A DNA stretch of 64,000 nucleotides, from contig NZ_WSJB01000012.1 of the NCBI RefSeq assembly GCF_009763255.1, positions 1-64,000 of the forward strand, read 5' to 3'. The stretch's first letter is position 1. Every line of letters begins with the position of its first letter. Under the pieces are notes generated by a model that was given only the letters and a program-made list of their open reading frames with translations, searched no databases and was not told the DNA's origin. Of this stretch, positions 50,557-58,827 are shown piece by piece. The position numbers and the translations under genes were made by a program. The DNA is from Bordetella sp. 02P26C-1 (GTDB lineage Bacteria > Pseudomonadota > Gammaproteobacteria > Burkholderiales > Burkholderiaceae_B).

Positions 50557-51690
50557 CTACCAGCCGTAAAAGCGCGGCCATACCTGAAGCTCGCTCGTCT
50601 TCAGCATGGCCTGATACTCCGGATGCTGCGCGCCTGTCGCACAGGCATGATTCGGCAATATGCGCAGCCGCGTCCCGACCGGAAAGCGCCGAGCGATATC
50701 CGCGTCCGCCTCGCCCAGGCGCGACACGATTCCATGTTCCTGATTCGCGCCGCTCATGATGTAGCCCTCGAGCAGCGTGCCGTCTTCCGCGCACACTTGG
50801 CCGTAACCAAAGTCCTGCTTCTGCTTCTGCGTACCGCGATCACGACTCATCGCCATCCAACCCGCATCCACAATGGCCCAGCCTTTCTCTTCTTGATGGC
50901 CGATCACGGTGGTCAGCACGCTCAAGGCAATGTCGTCAGCCGTGCAGACACCAACGTTGCGCATGACAAGGTCAAAAAACACATACACCCCTGCACGCAC
51001 CTCGGTCACGCCTTCGAGCTGCTCTGCCGAGAGTGCCGTTGGCGTCGATCCAACACTGACCACCGGGCAATCGAAACCCGCCGCGCGCAACCGCTCTGCT
51101 GCGCGCACGGTGCTCGCGCGCTCCTGCTCAGCAATGGCAACCAGCGCATCGTGCTGGTCGAATTCATAGCTTGAACCCGCGTGCGTCATCACTCCACCCA
51201 CGCGCAAGCCACCGTCCTCGAGCGCGCGCGCCACATCCAAAAGCACGGGGTCTTCCGGCTTGATCCCAGAGCGATGCCCATCGGTATCGATTTCGATCCA
51301 CACGTCGAACTCGGTGTGATGCGCTTTCGCAAAATCGCCGATGGCCTTTGCCGACGTTACGTTGTCGGTGATGATCTTCAGGTCGCATCCGCGCTGTCGC
51401 AGGGCCAACACCTGCGGCAGTTTGGTGGGCACAATCCCCACCGCATACAGAATGTCGCCGATACCCGCCGCGTAAAACTGCTCGGCTTCTTTCAACGTGG
51501 ATACCGTGATGCCCTGCGCACCGGCCTCGATCTGCGCCCGAGTCACATCCACGCTTTTTGCCGTCTTGACATGCGGGCGAAAGCGCACGCCTAGCGCGTT
51601 CATGCGGTCCTGCATGCGTTGGATATTGCGCTGCATGCGCACGACATCAACGAGCGCGGCGGGCGTGTTGAGGTGAGAGATAGACTGCAT
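50557..51690 (-). CDS. D-threonine aldolase-like PLP enzyme (DSD1 family)
   Basis: The 377-residue protein has the fold-type III alanine racemase-like N-terminal barrel. The PLP lysine is in RPHVKTAKS near residue 42, with VMTHAGSSYEF and VVSVGSTPT lining the cofactor site. The C-terminal PNHACAT provides the His-x-Cys metal site of D-threonine aldolase and D-serine dehydratase relatives. It would cleave D-threonine or a D-3-hydroxyamino acid to glycine and an aldehyde, or dehydrate D-serine. The ATG at 51690 is chosen for MQSISHLNTPAALVDV, the family start. A long upstream in-frame extension has no support. Confidence 0.86.
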   Translation of the reverse strand: MQSISHLNTPAALVDVVRMQRNIQRMQDRMNALGVRFRPHVKTAKSVDVTRAQIEAGAQGITVSTLKEAEQFYAAGIGDILYAVGIVPTKLPQVLALRQRGCDLKIITDNVTSAKAIGDFAKAHHTEFDVWIEIDTDGHRSGIKPEDPVLLDVARALEDGGLRVGGVMTHAGSSYEFDQHDALVAIAEQERASTVRAAERLRAAGFDCPVVSVGSTPTALSAEQLEGVTEVRAGVYVFFDLVMRNVGVCTADDIALSVLTTVIGHQEEKGWAIVDAGWMAMSRDRGTQKQKQDFGYGQVCAEDGTLLEGYIMSGANQEHGIVSRLGEADADIARRFPVGTRLRILPNHACATGAQHPEYQAMLKTSELQVWPRFYGW

Positions 51691-51926
51691 TGTGGTACCT
51701 GGGTCGGGAGACGGTAGAAGGACTATAGCGCGAGCCAGCGGCGCAGCGCATGCGCTGCGCCGCCACATGAATGGTCATCATAAACAAAATTGACCTTCGC
51801 TCCGTCTGATTTAAGAGCGACGCTTCATGAGAATGGGGATCGACGCACGCCCAACCATAGAATCAATTCGACGCGGCTTAACTGCCACTTGCACACTCAT
51901 CCTCTCGTACAGGCTTTACTTTTCTC

Positions 51927-52190
51927 ATGGCAATGTCACGCCTTCCTTTTGTGACCGGAGATCTCCACTTTCTGGAAATAACACTGACGGAAGAACGCAT
52001 CAATGCAATAGGAGCGGGATTGATTGCAACGGCAGTGACTGCAGTCCTGGCGTATGGACTCATTCAACTGATTCACATTCTGCTGAGGAGGGGGGTTCAG
52101 AAACAGCTCGATCCAATAAGTCTTGCTCTGTTCATCACGCTGACGGTCACGCTGTCCGATAACGTCGGCCGATTTCTTTTTTCCGAATAA
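51927..52190 (+). CDS. Small two-helix membrane protein of unknown function
   Basis: The 87-residue protein has an N-terminal soluble part with THFLEITLTEERINAIGAGL-like character. Its first membrane segment is ATAVTAVLAYGLIQLIHIL (about 33-52) and its second is SLALFITLTVTLSDNVGRFLF (about 65-86). A basic loop LLRRGVQKQ lies between them. No family is recognised. A second ATG two codons in is possible; neither has a strong ribosome site. The local G+C is clearly lower than that of the flanking genes. It is followed 13 bp later by a Gly-rich gene of similar composition, so the two form a pair. Confidence 0.6.
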   Translation: MAMSRLPFVTGDLHFLEITLTEERINAIGAGLIATAVTAVLAYGLIQLIHILLRRGVQKQLDPISLALFITLTVTLSDNVGRFLFSE

Positions 52191-52203
52191 GCGAGAGTGC
52201 TAT

Positions 52204-52530
52204 ATGCAGAACGTCCCCAATTTTTATCTACATCGTGCGCACGGCGGTTTTGGACCTCCCGGCGCAGCTTTTGGCGCGGCTCAGGCCTCTATCGGATATG
52301 CGGCGGAAAGAATGGCATCCGGAAACGAGGCCAACATGAAAGATCTGGCGACTGCAGCCAGCATCGGAGCGGTGACGGGATTTTTTGCAGGACCAATTGG
52401 GTCGACGGCCACCCGAGCCGGTGCCTCAATGATCATTGGTGCGAATTCTGCATTTTATGGCGGCCTGGGTGTGGGTTCGGTCGAGCGCATGTTGAATGAG
52501 AAACCGAAGGCTGGCCCTCACGGGAAATAG
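52204..52530 (+). CDS. Glycine-rich small protein of unknown function
   Basis: The 108-residue protein has no signal peptide and no recognised family. Residues of about 20-35 are Gly/Ala-rich. Residues 50-93 form a long hydrophobic, glycine-spaced stretch (AASIGAVTGFFAGPIG, then GASMIIGANSAFYGGLGVG) with repeated GxxxG spacing, as in glycine-zipper membrane peptides and some pore-forming bacteriocins. The C-terminus is short and basic. A GCGAGAG lies about 6 nt before the ATG. The pairing with a small two-helix membrane protein, and the low G+C, suggest a transferred unit. A bacteriocin-immunity or toxin-like role is speculation. Confidence 0.6.
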   Translation: MQNVPNFYLHRAHGGFGPPGAAFGAAQASIGYAAERMASGNEANMKDLATAASIGAVTGFFAGPIGSTATRAGASMIIGANSAFYGGLGVGSVERMLNEKPKAGPHGK

Positions 52531-52593
52531 TCAAGCCGACGTTAGCCAGAGGCCGGAACCGAATTCCCCTCTATCGCTGGAGAGGAAAACGCT

Positions 52594-53028
52594 TCAAGTG
52601 CGGGGCGCGCGAGGCGGCCGACGTGTATCCCGGGGTCTTGGCCGGGTGAGTATCCATAGCGCGCATCCCACCATAAAGACGCTCACCAGGCCACCCAGCC
52701 ACAATGGCGGATCGGCGCTCCACCAGAAAATCGCCAGCCCGGCGGCGATACCCGCGCAAGCAAAACACTTCCCACGCGCCGAAATTGCCCCCTCTTCTCG
52801 CCAGGCGACCAACGAGGGGCCGAACCGCGGATGCTGCAGCAGGTATGCCTCCCACCGGGGCGAGGCCCGGCCGAAACACGCGGCCGCGAGGATGACAAAA
52901 ATCGTCGTGGGCATGACCGGCAGCACCGCGCCAATGACTGCCAGGGCCAGCATCAACATGCCTAGCGCCCAGTACAGTCTGCGCGCCCAGCGCCCCAGGC
53001 GCGGCCGGTCACGCTCTCCAGCGGTCAT
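52594..53028 (-). CDS. YbaN family (DUF454) inner-membrane protein
   Basis: The 144-residue protein matches DUF454/YbaN. RRLYWALGMLMLALAVIGAVLPVMPTTIFVILAAACFGRASPR includes the conserved LPxxPTTxFxxLAAxCF stretch. HPRFGPSLVAWREEGAIS and a last membrane segment pair follow. The C-terminal tail is rich in Pro and Arg. Function is unknown. AGGAG precedes the ATG. It begins 16 bp after the stop of the Old Yellow Enzyme gene on the same strand, so they are probably co-transcribed. Confidence 0.87.
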   Translation of the reverse strand: MTAGERDRPRLGRWARRLYWALGMLMLALAVIGAVLPVMPTTIFVILAAACFGRASPRWEAYLLQHPRFGPSLVAWREEGAISARGKCFACAGIAAGLAIFWWSADPPLWLGGLVSVFMVGCALWILTRPRPRDTRRPPRAPRT

Positions 53029-53044
53029 GCCGTTCTCCTGGCGA

Positions 53045-54163
53045 TCAGGCCTTCGATTTGCCCGCGCCTTTATAACGCTCCAGCCAATGCGCGTACGGCG
53101 CCGGCAAAATCCAATCGGCCTTGGGAACGTCCAACACCTGCGCCAAGTGATACGTGTAATGCGGATTGGCCAAATGCGCGCGCGCCATCATCACCAGGTC
53201 CGTCTGCTGATTGGCAATCAAGCCTTCCGCGATCTGCGGCGCGTCCAGGCCCCAGGCCGCGGCGACCGGCAGCTCCGCCTCGCGGCGCACGCGTTCGGCG
53301 ATGGGGCCGAGCAAGGCGGGCGTCTTCCATGGAATATTCACCTGGGGGATCGTAAAACCGATGCTCACATTGAGCAGGTCCAGGCCACTACGACGCATTT
53401 CACGGGTTAAGACAATCGATTCCGCCAACGTTTCTTCGTCACGGCCATCGAACTCGATCACGCCGAACCGCGCGGTCAAGGGCAGGTTTTCCGGCCAAAC
53501 CTCGCGCACGGCTTGCAGCGTTTCCAGCAAAAAGCGGCTGCGCCCCTCGGCATTGCCGCCGTATTGATCCGTACGCTGGTTCGAATGCGCGGAGAAAAAG
53601 CTCTGACCCAGATAGCCGTGCGCGAAATGCAGCTCCAGCCATTCGAAACCGGCATCGCGCGCTCTACGCGCCGCCGCCACAAAATCCGCCTTGACCCGTG
53701 CAATGTCGTCCAGCGTCATCTCGCTCGGCACGCGCGGCAACCCGGCGCCAAACGCAATTGCCGACGGAGCGATCGGTTGCCAGCTACCCGGCTCGCCCGC
53801 CGGGATATGGTCATCGCCCTCCCATGGACGATTCGCGCTGGCCTTGCGTCCCGCGTGTCCAAGCTGAATCCCAGGTACCGCGCCGGCCTCTTTTATGCTG
53901 GCGGCAATACGAGCCATGCCCTCGGCCTGCTGGTCGCTCCACAAACCGGTGCATCCTGGGGTGATCCGGCCCTCTGGCGACACCGCGGTCGCCTCGACGA
54001 TCACCAGCCCCGAGCCGCCGCGGGCCAAGGCCGGGTAATGCACCTCGTGCCACAAGTTCGTGAAGCCATCTTCGGCGCGATACTGACACATGGGCGCGAC
54101 CGCCACCCGATTACGCAGCGTAACGTCTTTGAGCTTGAACGGCGTAAACAATGCTGACGACAT
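53045..54163 (-). CDS. NADH:flavin oxidoreductase, Old Yellow Enzyme family (YqjM-like)
   Basis: The 372-residue protein is an FMN-dependent ene-reductase of the YqjM/XenA branch. The start LFTPFKLKDVTLRNRVAVAPMCQYRAEDG carries the branch-specific Cys. The substrate His pair is in QLGHAGRKAS and ELHFAHGYLGQSFFS. FMN-phosphate residues lie near the C-terminus (VMMARAHLANPHY). It reduces activated C=C bonds or nitro groups with NADPH. The ATG at 54163 follows GGAAGAG. A longer frame upstream (to 54379) looks non-homologous and lies in the promoter region of the sigma-factor gene. Confidence 0.92.
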   Translation of the reverse strand: MSSALFTPFKLKDVTLRNRVAVAPMCQYRAEDGFTNLWHEVHYPALARGGSGLVIVEATAVSPEGRITPGCTGLWSDQQAEGMARIAASIKEAGAVPGIQLGHAGRKASANRPWEGDDHIPAGEPGSWQPIAPSAIAFGAGLPRVPSEMTLDDIARVKADFVAAARRARDAGFEWLELHFAHGYLGQSFFSAHSNQRTDQYGGNAEGRSRFLLETLQAVREVWPENLPLTARFGVIEFDGRDEETLAESIVLTREMRRSGLDLLNVSIGFTIPQVNIPWKTPALLGPIAERVRREAELPVAAAWGLDAPQIAEGLIANQQTDLVMMARAHLANPHYTYHLAQVLDVPKADWILPAPYAHWLERYKGAGKSKA

Positions 54164-54403
54164 GGACTCTTCCAACAGAATTAATGGGCTAGCGCAGCGC
54201 GAGCGCATGAAGAAAAGCGCCCGTGGCCTAGTGCATATCCGTAATTGTGCCAGTCTGCGGTGCTTGCGCTTGCAAATGCCCCATCGCGTGACAGGGTTAC
54301 GTCCGAGCCGCCGCAAACTCGGCGGAGCAAAGCTGGGGCCGCTTCGCCACGTCCTCAGACTCTTTAATCGAAACAACAAAATCCCAGTTGCCCCTATAAT
54401 CGG

Positions 54404-54424
54404 TAATCATAGTTATTCTCATTA
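54404..54424 (+). promoter_or_regulatory. Fur-like box before the fecI-type sigma gene
   Basis: TAATCATAGTTATTCTCATTA lies 21-41 bp before the sigma-factor start. On the reverse strand it reads TAATGAGAATAACTATGATTA, close to typical Fur sites (AATGAGAAT followed by an AT-rich dyad). FecI-type genes are usually Fur-controlled, so the site is plausible. Confidence 0.6.
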
Positions 54425-54444
54425 ACATTTGTTTCGACCCTTTC

Positions 54445-54969
54445 ATGCCCGCGTCCACCGCTCCCATGCGACCCACTTCGGCCGAGTCGGACTGCGTCGG
54501 CTCGCTCTACCAAGCGCATCACGCCTGGTTGACGGGTTGGTTACGCCGCAAGCTGGGCAATCAGCATGACGCGGCTGACTTGGCGCAGGACACTTTTGTG
54601 CGTCTCATGCAGTCGCGGCTGGCCGCCGGGCTGCGCGAACCGCGCGGCTATTTGACGACCGTGGCGCGTGGGCTGGTGGTCGACTTGTGGCGACGGCGGG
54701 CATTGGAGCAGGCCTATCTGGAGGCATTGCAGGCCCTTCCCGTGGAACACCATCCCTCGGTGGAATCGCAGGCATTGATTCAGGAGCGGTTGATACAGCT
54801 AGATCGTCTGCTCAACGGCTTAGGCGCGAAGGTCAAAGCGGCCTTTCTACTGTCGGTGGTGGAAGGCGCCACCTACCCCATCATCGCGCAACGCTTGCAA
54901 GTCTCGGAGCGCACGGTGGGCAACTACCTCGCCCAGGCGATGGAACGTTGCTGCCTGTTGATGGAGTAA
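54445..54969 (+). CDS. FecI-type extracytoplasmic-function sigma factor
   Basis: The 174-residue protein has region 2 (LYQAHHAWLTGWLRRKLGNQHDAADLAQDTFVRLM, residues of about 24-58) and region 4 (AFLLSVVEGATYPIIAQRLQVSERTVGNYLAQAMERC), as in FecI/PupI-type iron-starvation sigma factors. It should activate the receptor gene at 56113 when the FecR protein relays the signal. The FecR gene starts 8 bp after its stop. A Fur-like box precedes it. Gene order sigma, anti-sigma, TonB receptor is the standard cell-surface signalling layout. Confidence 0.92.
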   Translation: MPASTAPMRPTSAESDCVGSLYQAHHAWLTGWLRRKLGNQHDAADLAQDTFVRLMQSRLAAGLREPRGYLTTVARGLVVDLWRRRALEQAYLEALQALPVEHHPSVESQALIQERLIQLDRLLNGLGAKVKAAFLLSVVEGATYPIIAQRLQVSERTVGNYLAQAMERCCLLME

Positions 54970-54977
54970 GCCCACCC

Positions 54978-55964
54978 GTGTCCGCTACGCCTCCCTGCCC
55001 TCAACGCACGGCGATCCAAGAAGCCGCCCGATGGTTCGCGCTGCTGCAGGCGCCCCAGGCGGACGAGGCGACGCGGACGGCTTGGCGCCAATGGCTTGCG
55101 CGTGACGCGGTCAATCGCAATGCGTGGGCCAAAGTCGAAGCGGTGCAGCAGCAATTCGGCGCGGTGCCGGCCCAGATCGCGGTACCAGCTTTGCAAGGGG
55201 TGGACCGCGCGCGCAGGAGACTGATGGGCGGCGCGATAACCGGGGTGGCTGCGGTTGCGATCGGCAGCTGGTTTGCCAAGGATGCCAATCGCGCCCACTG
55301 GACGGCCGACTACCGTAACGCCGTCGGCGAGATCACCCCCCTGCCCCTGCCGGATGGCACCGTCGCGATCCTGGACACGCGCAGCGCCGCCGATGTCGAG
55401 TACAGCCCTACCGTCAGGCGCATCGTGCTGCGCGCCGGCAGGCTGTATGCCAAGACTCACACCGATACGATGGCCCGCGCGCGTCCCTTTATCGTCCGCA
55501 CGCGGCACGGCGACGTGGAGGCGCTCGGCACCGAGTTCATGGTGCGTGTCACGGACGCGCACAGCAAGGTCTGGGTCAATGAAGACGCCGTGCGCATTAC
55601 GCCACGCAATCCGTCGGCAACGCCGCTGATCCTGAACGCCGGTCAGCGGGTATCGTTTGCCGCCGGCGGCTTCGACAGCGAGGCGCGGGCGGCGGACGAA
55701 ACCCTCGCAATGGGCGAATTCGCTTCTTGGCGCAACGGTTCGTTGATCGCGACCAATATGCCGCTCTCGCACCTTGTCGAACGGTTTCGCGCGTATCACC
55801 GCGGCTATTTATTTTTGGACGGCAGCTTGGCGCATCTGCCGGTGTCGGGGGTTTTCCCTTTAGGCAACACCGATCTCGCGCTCGCTGCCTTGGAGAACAT
55901 CTATCCGGTTCGGATTCGGCACGCGACGCGGTTCTTCACGTGGATCGAACCGCGAGAGGCATGA
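54978..55964 (+). CDS. FecR-type anti-sigma/sensor protein
   Basis: The 328-residue inner-membrane protein has an N-terminal cytoplasmic domain (DUF4880-like: IQEAARWFALLQAPQADEATRTAWRQWL) and a single membrane segment near residue 85 (GGAITGVAAVAIGSWFA). The periplasmic FecR domain follows (VGEITPLPLPDGTVAILDTRSA and FIVRTRHGDVEALGTEF). Its C-terminus meets the signalling domain of the receptor. The GTG at 54978, 11 nt after GGAG, is chosen. An upstream extension of the frame would overlap the sigma gene by almost 300 bp and is rejected. Confidence 0.9.
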   Translation: MSATPPCPQRTAIQEAARWFALLQAPQADEATRTAWRQWLARDAVNRNAWAKVEAVQQQFGAVPAQIAVPALQGVDRARRRLMGGAITGVAAVAIGSWFAKDANRAHWTADYRNAVGEITPLPLPDGTVAILDTRSAADVEYSPTVRRIVLRAGRLYAKTHTDTMARARPFIVRTRHGDVEALGTEFMVRVTDAHSKVWVNEDAVRITPRNPSATPLILNAGQRVSFAAGGFDSEARAADETLAMGEFASWRNGSLIATNMPLSHLVERFRAYHRGYLFLDGSLAHLPVSGVFPLGNTDLALAALENIYPVRIRHATRFFTWIEPREA

Positions 55965-56112
55965 CTGGCGCGCATGGCGGACATGCGGGCGCCAGGCTCG
56001 GCCAGTTGTCCCGGCTGAGATTACATTTAGAAACGATTCTTGTTTCCGGTTTTTCCGTTGTCGTTCGGCATACAGGAATTAGTCACTTTGTTGCTACGAC
56101 TCTCTGACCACT

Positions 56113-58605
56113 ATGTCGACACAGACCCCGCCATCGTTGCCCTTTGCTTCGTTTTCCTCGCCGCGCGTCCTGGCGCGTAACCGGTTGGTGCTCGCGCTGC
56201 AAGCGGCGTTGATGTTCAGCGCTTTACCCGTTGCCGCACAGACCTCGCCGCCTGCCGTAAGCGCGGCGGCACGCACGTACAACATCGCGGCCGGCCCGCT
56301 GCTGCCTGCGCTGCAACAGTTTGCCGCGCAGGCGGGCATCGCCTTGACCTTCAATGCCGACGCGCTGAAAGGCGAGACTTCGCCCGGCGTGCAAGGGTCA
56401 TACTCGGTCGACGCGGGCCTGCGTCAGGTGCTCGCAACTTCGAACTGGCAGGCTAGACGCAGCGCCAACGGCGCTTATGTCCTTGAAGCGAAACCGGTCG
56501 CGTCCACCGCTTCCAGCGTGACGCTGGCGCCGGTGACCGTGACGGCCAGCGGCATGACGCGCACGGAGAACTCCGGCACCTATGGCGGGCGCGGCACCTC
56601 GGTGTTCAAGGGCGACATGTCCGTGCGCGAAACCCCGCAGCCGGTCACCATCATCTCGCGTCAATTCATTGACGACCGCGAGATGCCCGACTTGACCGAC
56701 GTCATGCAGAACACGCCGGGGGTGACGGTTGGATATACCGATAGCGAACGGGTCAATTACTATTCGCGCGGCTTTCAGATCGATTCTTTGCAGATCGATG
56801 GCCTGAACGTCTATCAAGCGGGCTCGACTTTTATTCAGCCCGATACGGCCGTGTTGGATCGAGTCGAAATCCTGCGCGGCGCGGCGGGTATTCTGCGCGG
56901 CGCGGGCAATCCGTCGGCCACGGTGAATCTTGTGCGAAAACGTCCGACGGCGGATTTCCAGGCCAGCGCCAGACTCACCACCGGTTCTTGGGATCGTTAC
57001 CGCGCCGAGGCCGATATCTCGAGCCCGTTGAATGAGGCGGGCACCGTGCGCGGACGCGTGGTCGCGGTGATGGACAACAAGGACTTTTTCCAAGAAGCGC
57101 GCGAGGAAAAACGGCGCGTTTTCTATGGCGTGCTTGAGGCGGATGTCACCGACAACACCACTTTGACGGCAAGTTTTCAGCACACAGAATTGAAGGCCAC
57201 TGGTGCTTGGGGCGGGCTGCCACGCGACTTTGATGGCGGCTCGCTGCATTTCTCCCGCGACACGTATCTGGGCACGGACTGGAATCATTGGAACCGCTAC
57301 AACCAGCAAGCCATGCTGGAACTCGAACACCGTTTCGATAACGAATGGAAGGTCAAGGCCAGTGCGGCGAACACGCGCTTTCGCTACATGGACGGCGGTT
57401 TTAAACAAAGCTATATCTCGCGCTCGAGCCGCACAAACCCGTATCTGTTCGACGTATCGACCTCCATCTATCCGGACTCCGCGAGCGATCAAAATGCGTT
57501 CGCCCTGGTGGCCGATGGACCATTCAGTGCATTTGGACGGGAGCACTACCTGACCGTGGGCCTGGAGAGCAACTACAACCGCACGACGGGCTCCAGCGGC
57601 TACTACAACGTCGATGTCGTCCGGAATATCGACATCCGGAACTGGGATCCCTATACGACCTATCCGGAGCCATCGAATAACAGCGCGGGCACCTACTACG
57701 AGGCGACCAACAACATCACGAAGCAACAGGCCGCCTACGCCATCGGCCGATTCTCGCTGGCCGATCCTCTGACTTTCCTGCTGGGCGGACGCGCAACGTG
57801 GTGGGATTACAAGGTGCCGGGCAACTCGGCCAGCAACTACAGCGTCGATAACGAAATCACGCCTTATGTTGGCCTGATCTACGACTTGAACGACACGTGG
57901 AGCCTCTACAGCAGCTACAGCAAGATCTTCGTTCCGCAAAACGCCTATAGCGCAAGCGGTGCGCTGCTGGACCCGATCCGGGGCGAAGACTACGAGGCCG
58001 GTTTAAAGGGCGAATTCTTTCAAGGCCGCTTGAATTTCAGCGCCTCGGTATTTCGCATCAATAACACGGGCCGCGCGATGGACGATTCGAGCGGCCCCTT
58101 TCCTTGCCTGCCCAATTATCCCAACGGCTATTGCAAGGTCGCTGGTGGCAAGACGCGCAGCCAAGGCTGGGAACTGGAGCTGACCGGCGAGATCACGCCG
58201 AACTGGCACATCATGGCGGGCTACACGAATACGCAGACCAAATATATCCGTGATGCGTCAGACGCGAATGTCGGGCAACCTATCCGCACGCTGGATCCGC
58301 GTCAATTGTTCCGCTTGTTCACCACCTATCGCCTGCCCGGCGAGTGGCGCGGGCTGACGATTGGTGGCGGCGTGCAAGCGCAGAGCAGCACCTATGCCTC
58401 GAGCCGTGGCATCGAGGCGCGTCAAGGCGGTCACGCGATCTATAACCTGATGGCCAGCTATGACTTCAACGAAAACTTGCGCCTGCAGCTGAACGTCAAC
58501 AATGTGTTCGACAAGAAGTACTACCGCCAGGTCGATGCGACCGGCATTAGTAACTACTACGGCGATCCGCGCAACTTTATGCTGACCTTGAGCGCGCGGA
58601 TGTAA
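56113..58605 (+). CDS. TonB-dependent siderophore receptor with N-terminal signalling domain
   Basis: The 830-residue outer-membrane protein has a signal peptide (to about residue 43). An STN signalling domain of about 55 residues follows (YNIAAGPLLPALQQFAAQAGIALTF), then a TonB box-like region (LAPVTVTASG), a plug domain (RETPQPVTIISRQFIDDREM, ILRGAAGILRGAGNPSATVNLVRKRP) and a long beta-barrel ending NFMLTLSARM. The family (FpvA/FoxA/FhuE) imports ferric siderophores. The terminal residue is Met rather than the usual aromatic. It belongs to the sigma/anti-sigma pair upstream and may feed the ABC importer at 23571, which is an inference. Confidence 0.93.
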   Translation: MSTQTPPSLPFASFSSPRVLARNRLVLALQAALMFSALPVAAQTSPPAVSAAARTYNIAAGPLLPALQQFAAQAGIALTFNADALKGETSPGVQGSYSVDAGLRQVLATSNWQARRSANGAYVLEAKPVASTASSVTLAPVTVTASGMTRTENSGTYGGRGTSVFKGDMSVRETPQPVTIISRQFIDDREMPDLTDVMQNTPGVTVGYTDSERVNYYSRGFQIDSLQIDGLNVYQAGSTFIQPDTAVLDRVEILRGAAGILRGAGNPSATVNLVRKRPTADFQASARLTTGSWDRYRAEADISSPLNEAGTVRGRVVAVMDNKDFFQEAREEKRRVFYGVLEADVTDNTTLTASFQHTELKATGAWGGLPRDFDGGSLHFSRDTYLGTDWNHWNRYNQQAMLELEHRFDNEWKVKASAANTRFRYMDGGFKQSYISRSSRTNPYLFDVSTSIYPDSASDQNAFALVADGPFSAFGREHYLTVGLESNYNRTTGSSGYYNVDVVRNIDIRNWDPYTTYPEPSNNSAGTYYEATNNITKQQAAYAIGRFSLADPLTFLLGGRATWWDYKVPGNSASNYSVDNEITPYVGLIYDLNDTWSLYSSYSKIFVPQNAYSASGALLDPIRGEDYEAGLKGEFFQGRLNFSASVFRINNTGRAMDDSSGPFPCLPNYPNGYCKVAGGKTRSQGWELELTGEITPNWHIMAGYTNTQTKYIRDASDANVGQPIRTLDPRQLFRLFTTYRLPGEWRGLTIGGGVQAQSSTYASSRGIEARQGGHAIYNLMASYDFNENLRLQLNVNNVFDKKYYRQVDATGISNYYGDPRNFMLTLSARM

Positions 58606-58630
58606 GGGTTGGCCGGCGCCCGATTCCGAG

Positions 58631-58652
58631 CTGGGGCGGCATCCCGCCCCAG
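58631..58652 (+). terminator. Hairpin after the TonB receptor gene
   Basis: CTGGGGCGG and CCGCCCCAG form a perfect 9-bp stem with a 4-nt loop, 25 bp after the stop codon. A T-rich CCTTTTTCC comes about 15 nt later. It probably ends the FecI-FecR-receptor transcript, perhaps with delay. Confidence 0.6.
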
Positions 58653-58827
58653 CCACGCGTTGGACGCCTTTTTCCTGGTCTACTAAAATGGCGCGCGCTT
58701 TAAAACGCTTCTGTTTCCAGGCCCGCGCCGACTCCCCGCGACATTAAGACAATCTTTCGACTGCCTCAATGGGTGCCTGCTTGTGTGCTGCGCTGGCCTG
58801 TTTCCACACTAATCATTAGGCCGTTTC

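Noticed and set aside
51827-52162. A forward frame overlapping the small two-helix membrane protein gene in another phase
   Set aside because: It has a Thr/Ser/His-rich composition and no ribosome site. The 51927 frame has clear membrane segments and better coding character.
54687-54977. N-terminal extension of the FecR frame into the sigma-factor gene
   Set aside because: It would overlap the sigma gene almost fully. FecR homology begins near 54978, where a GTG with a ribosome site is found.
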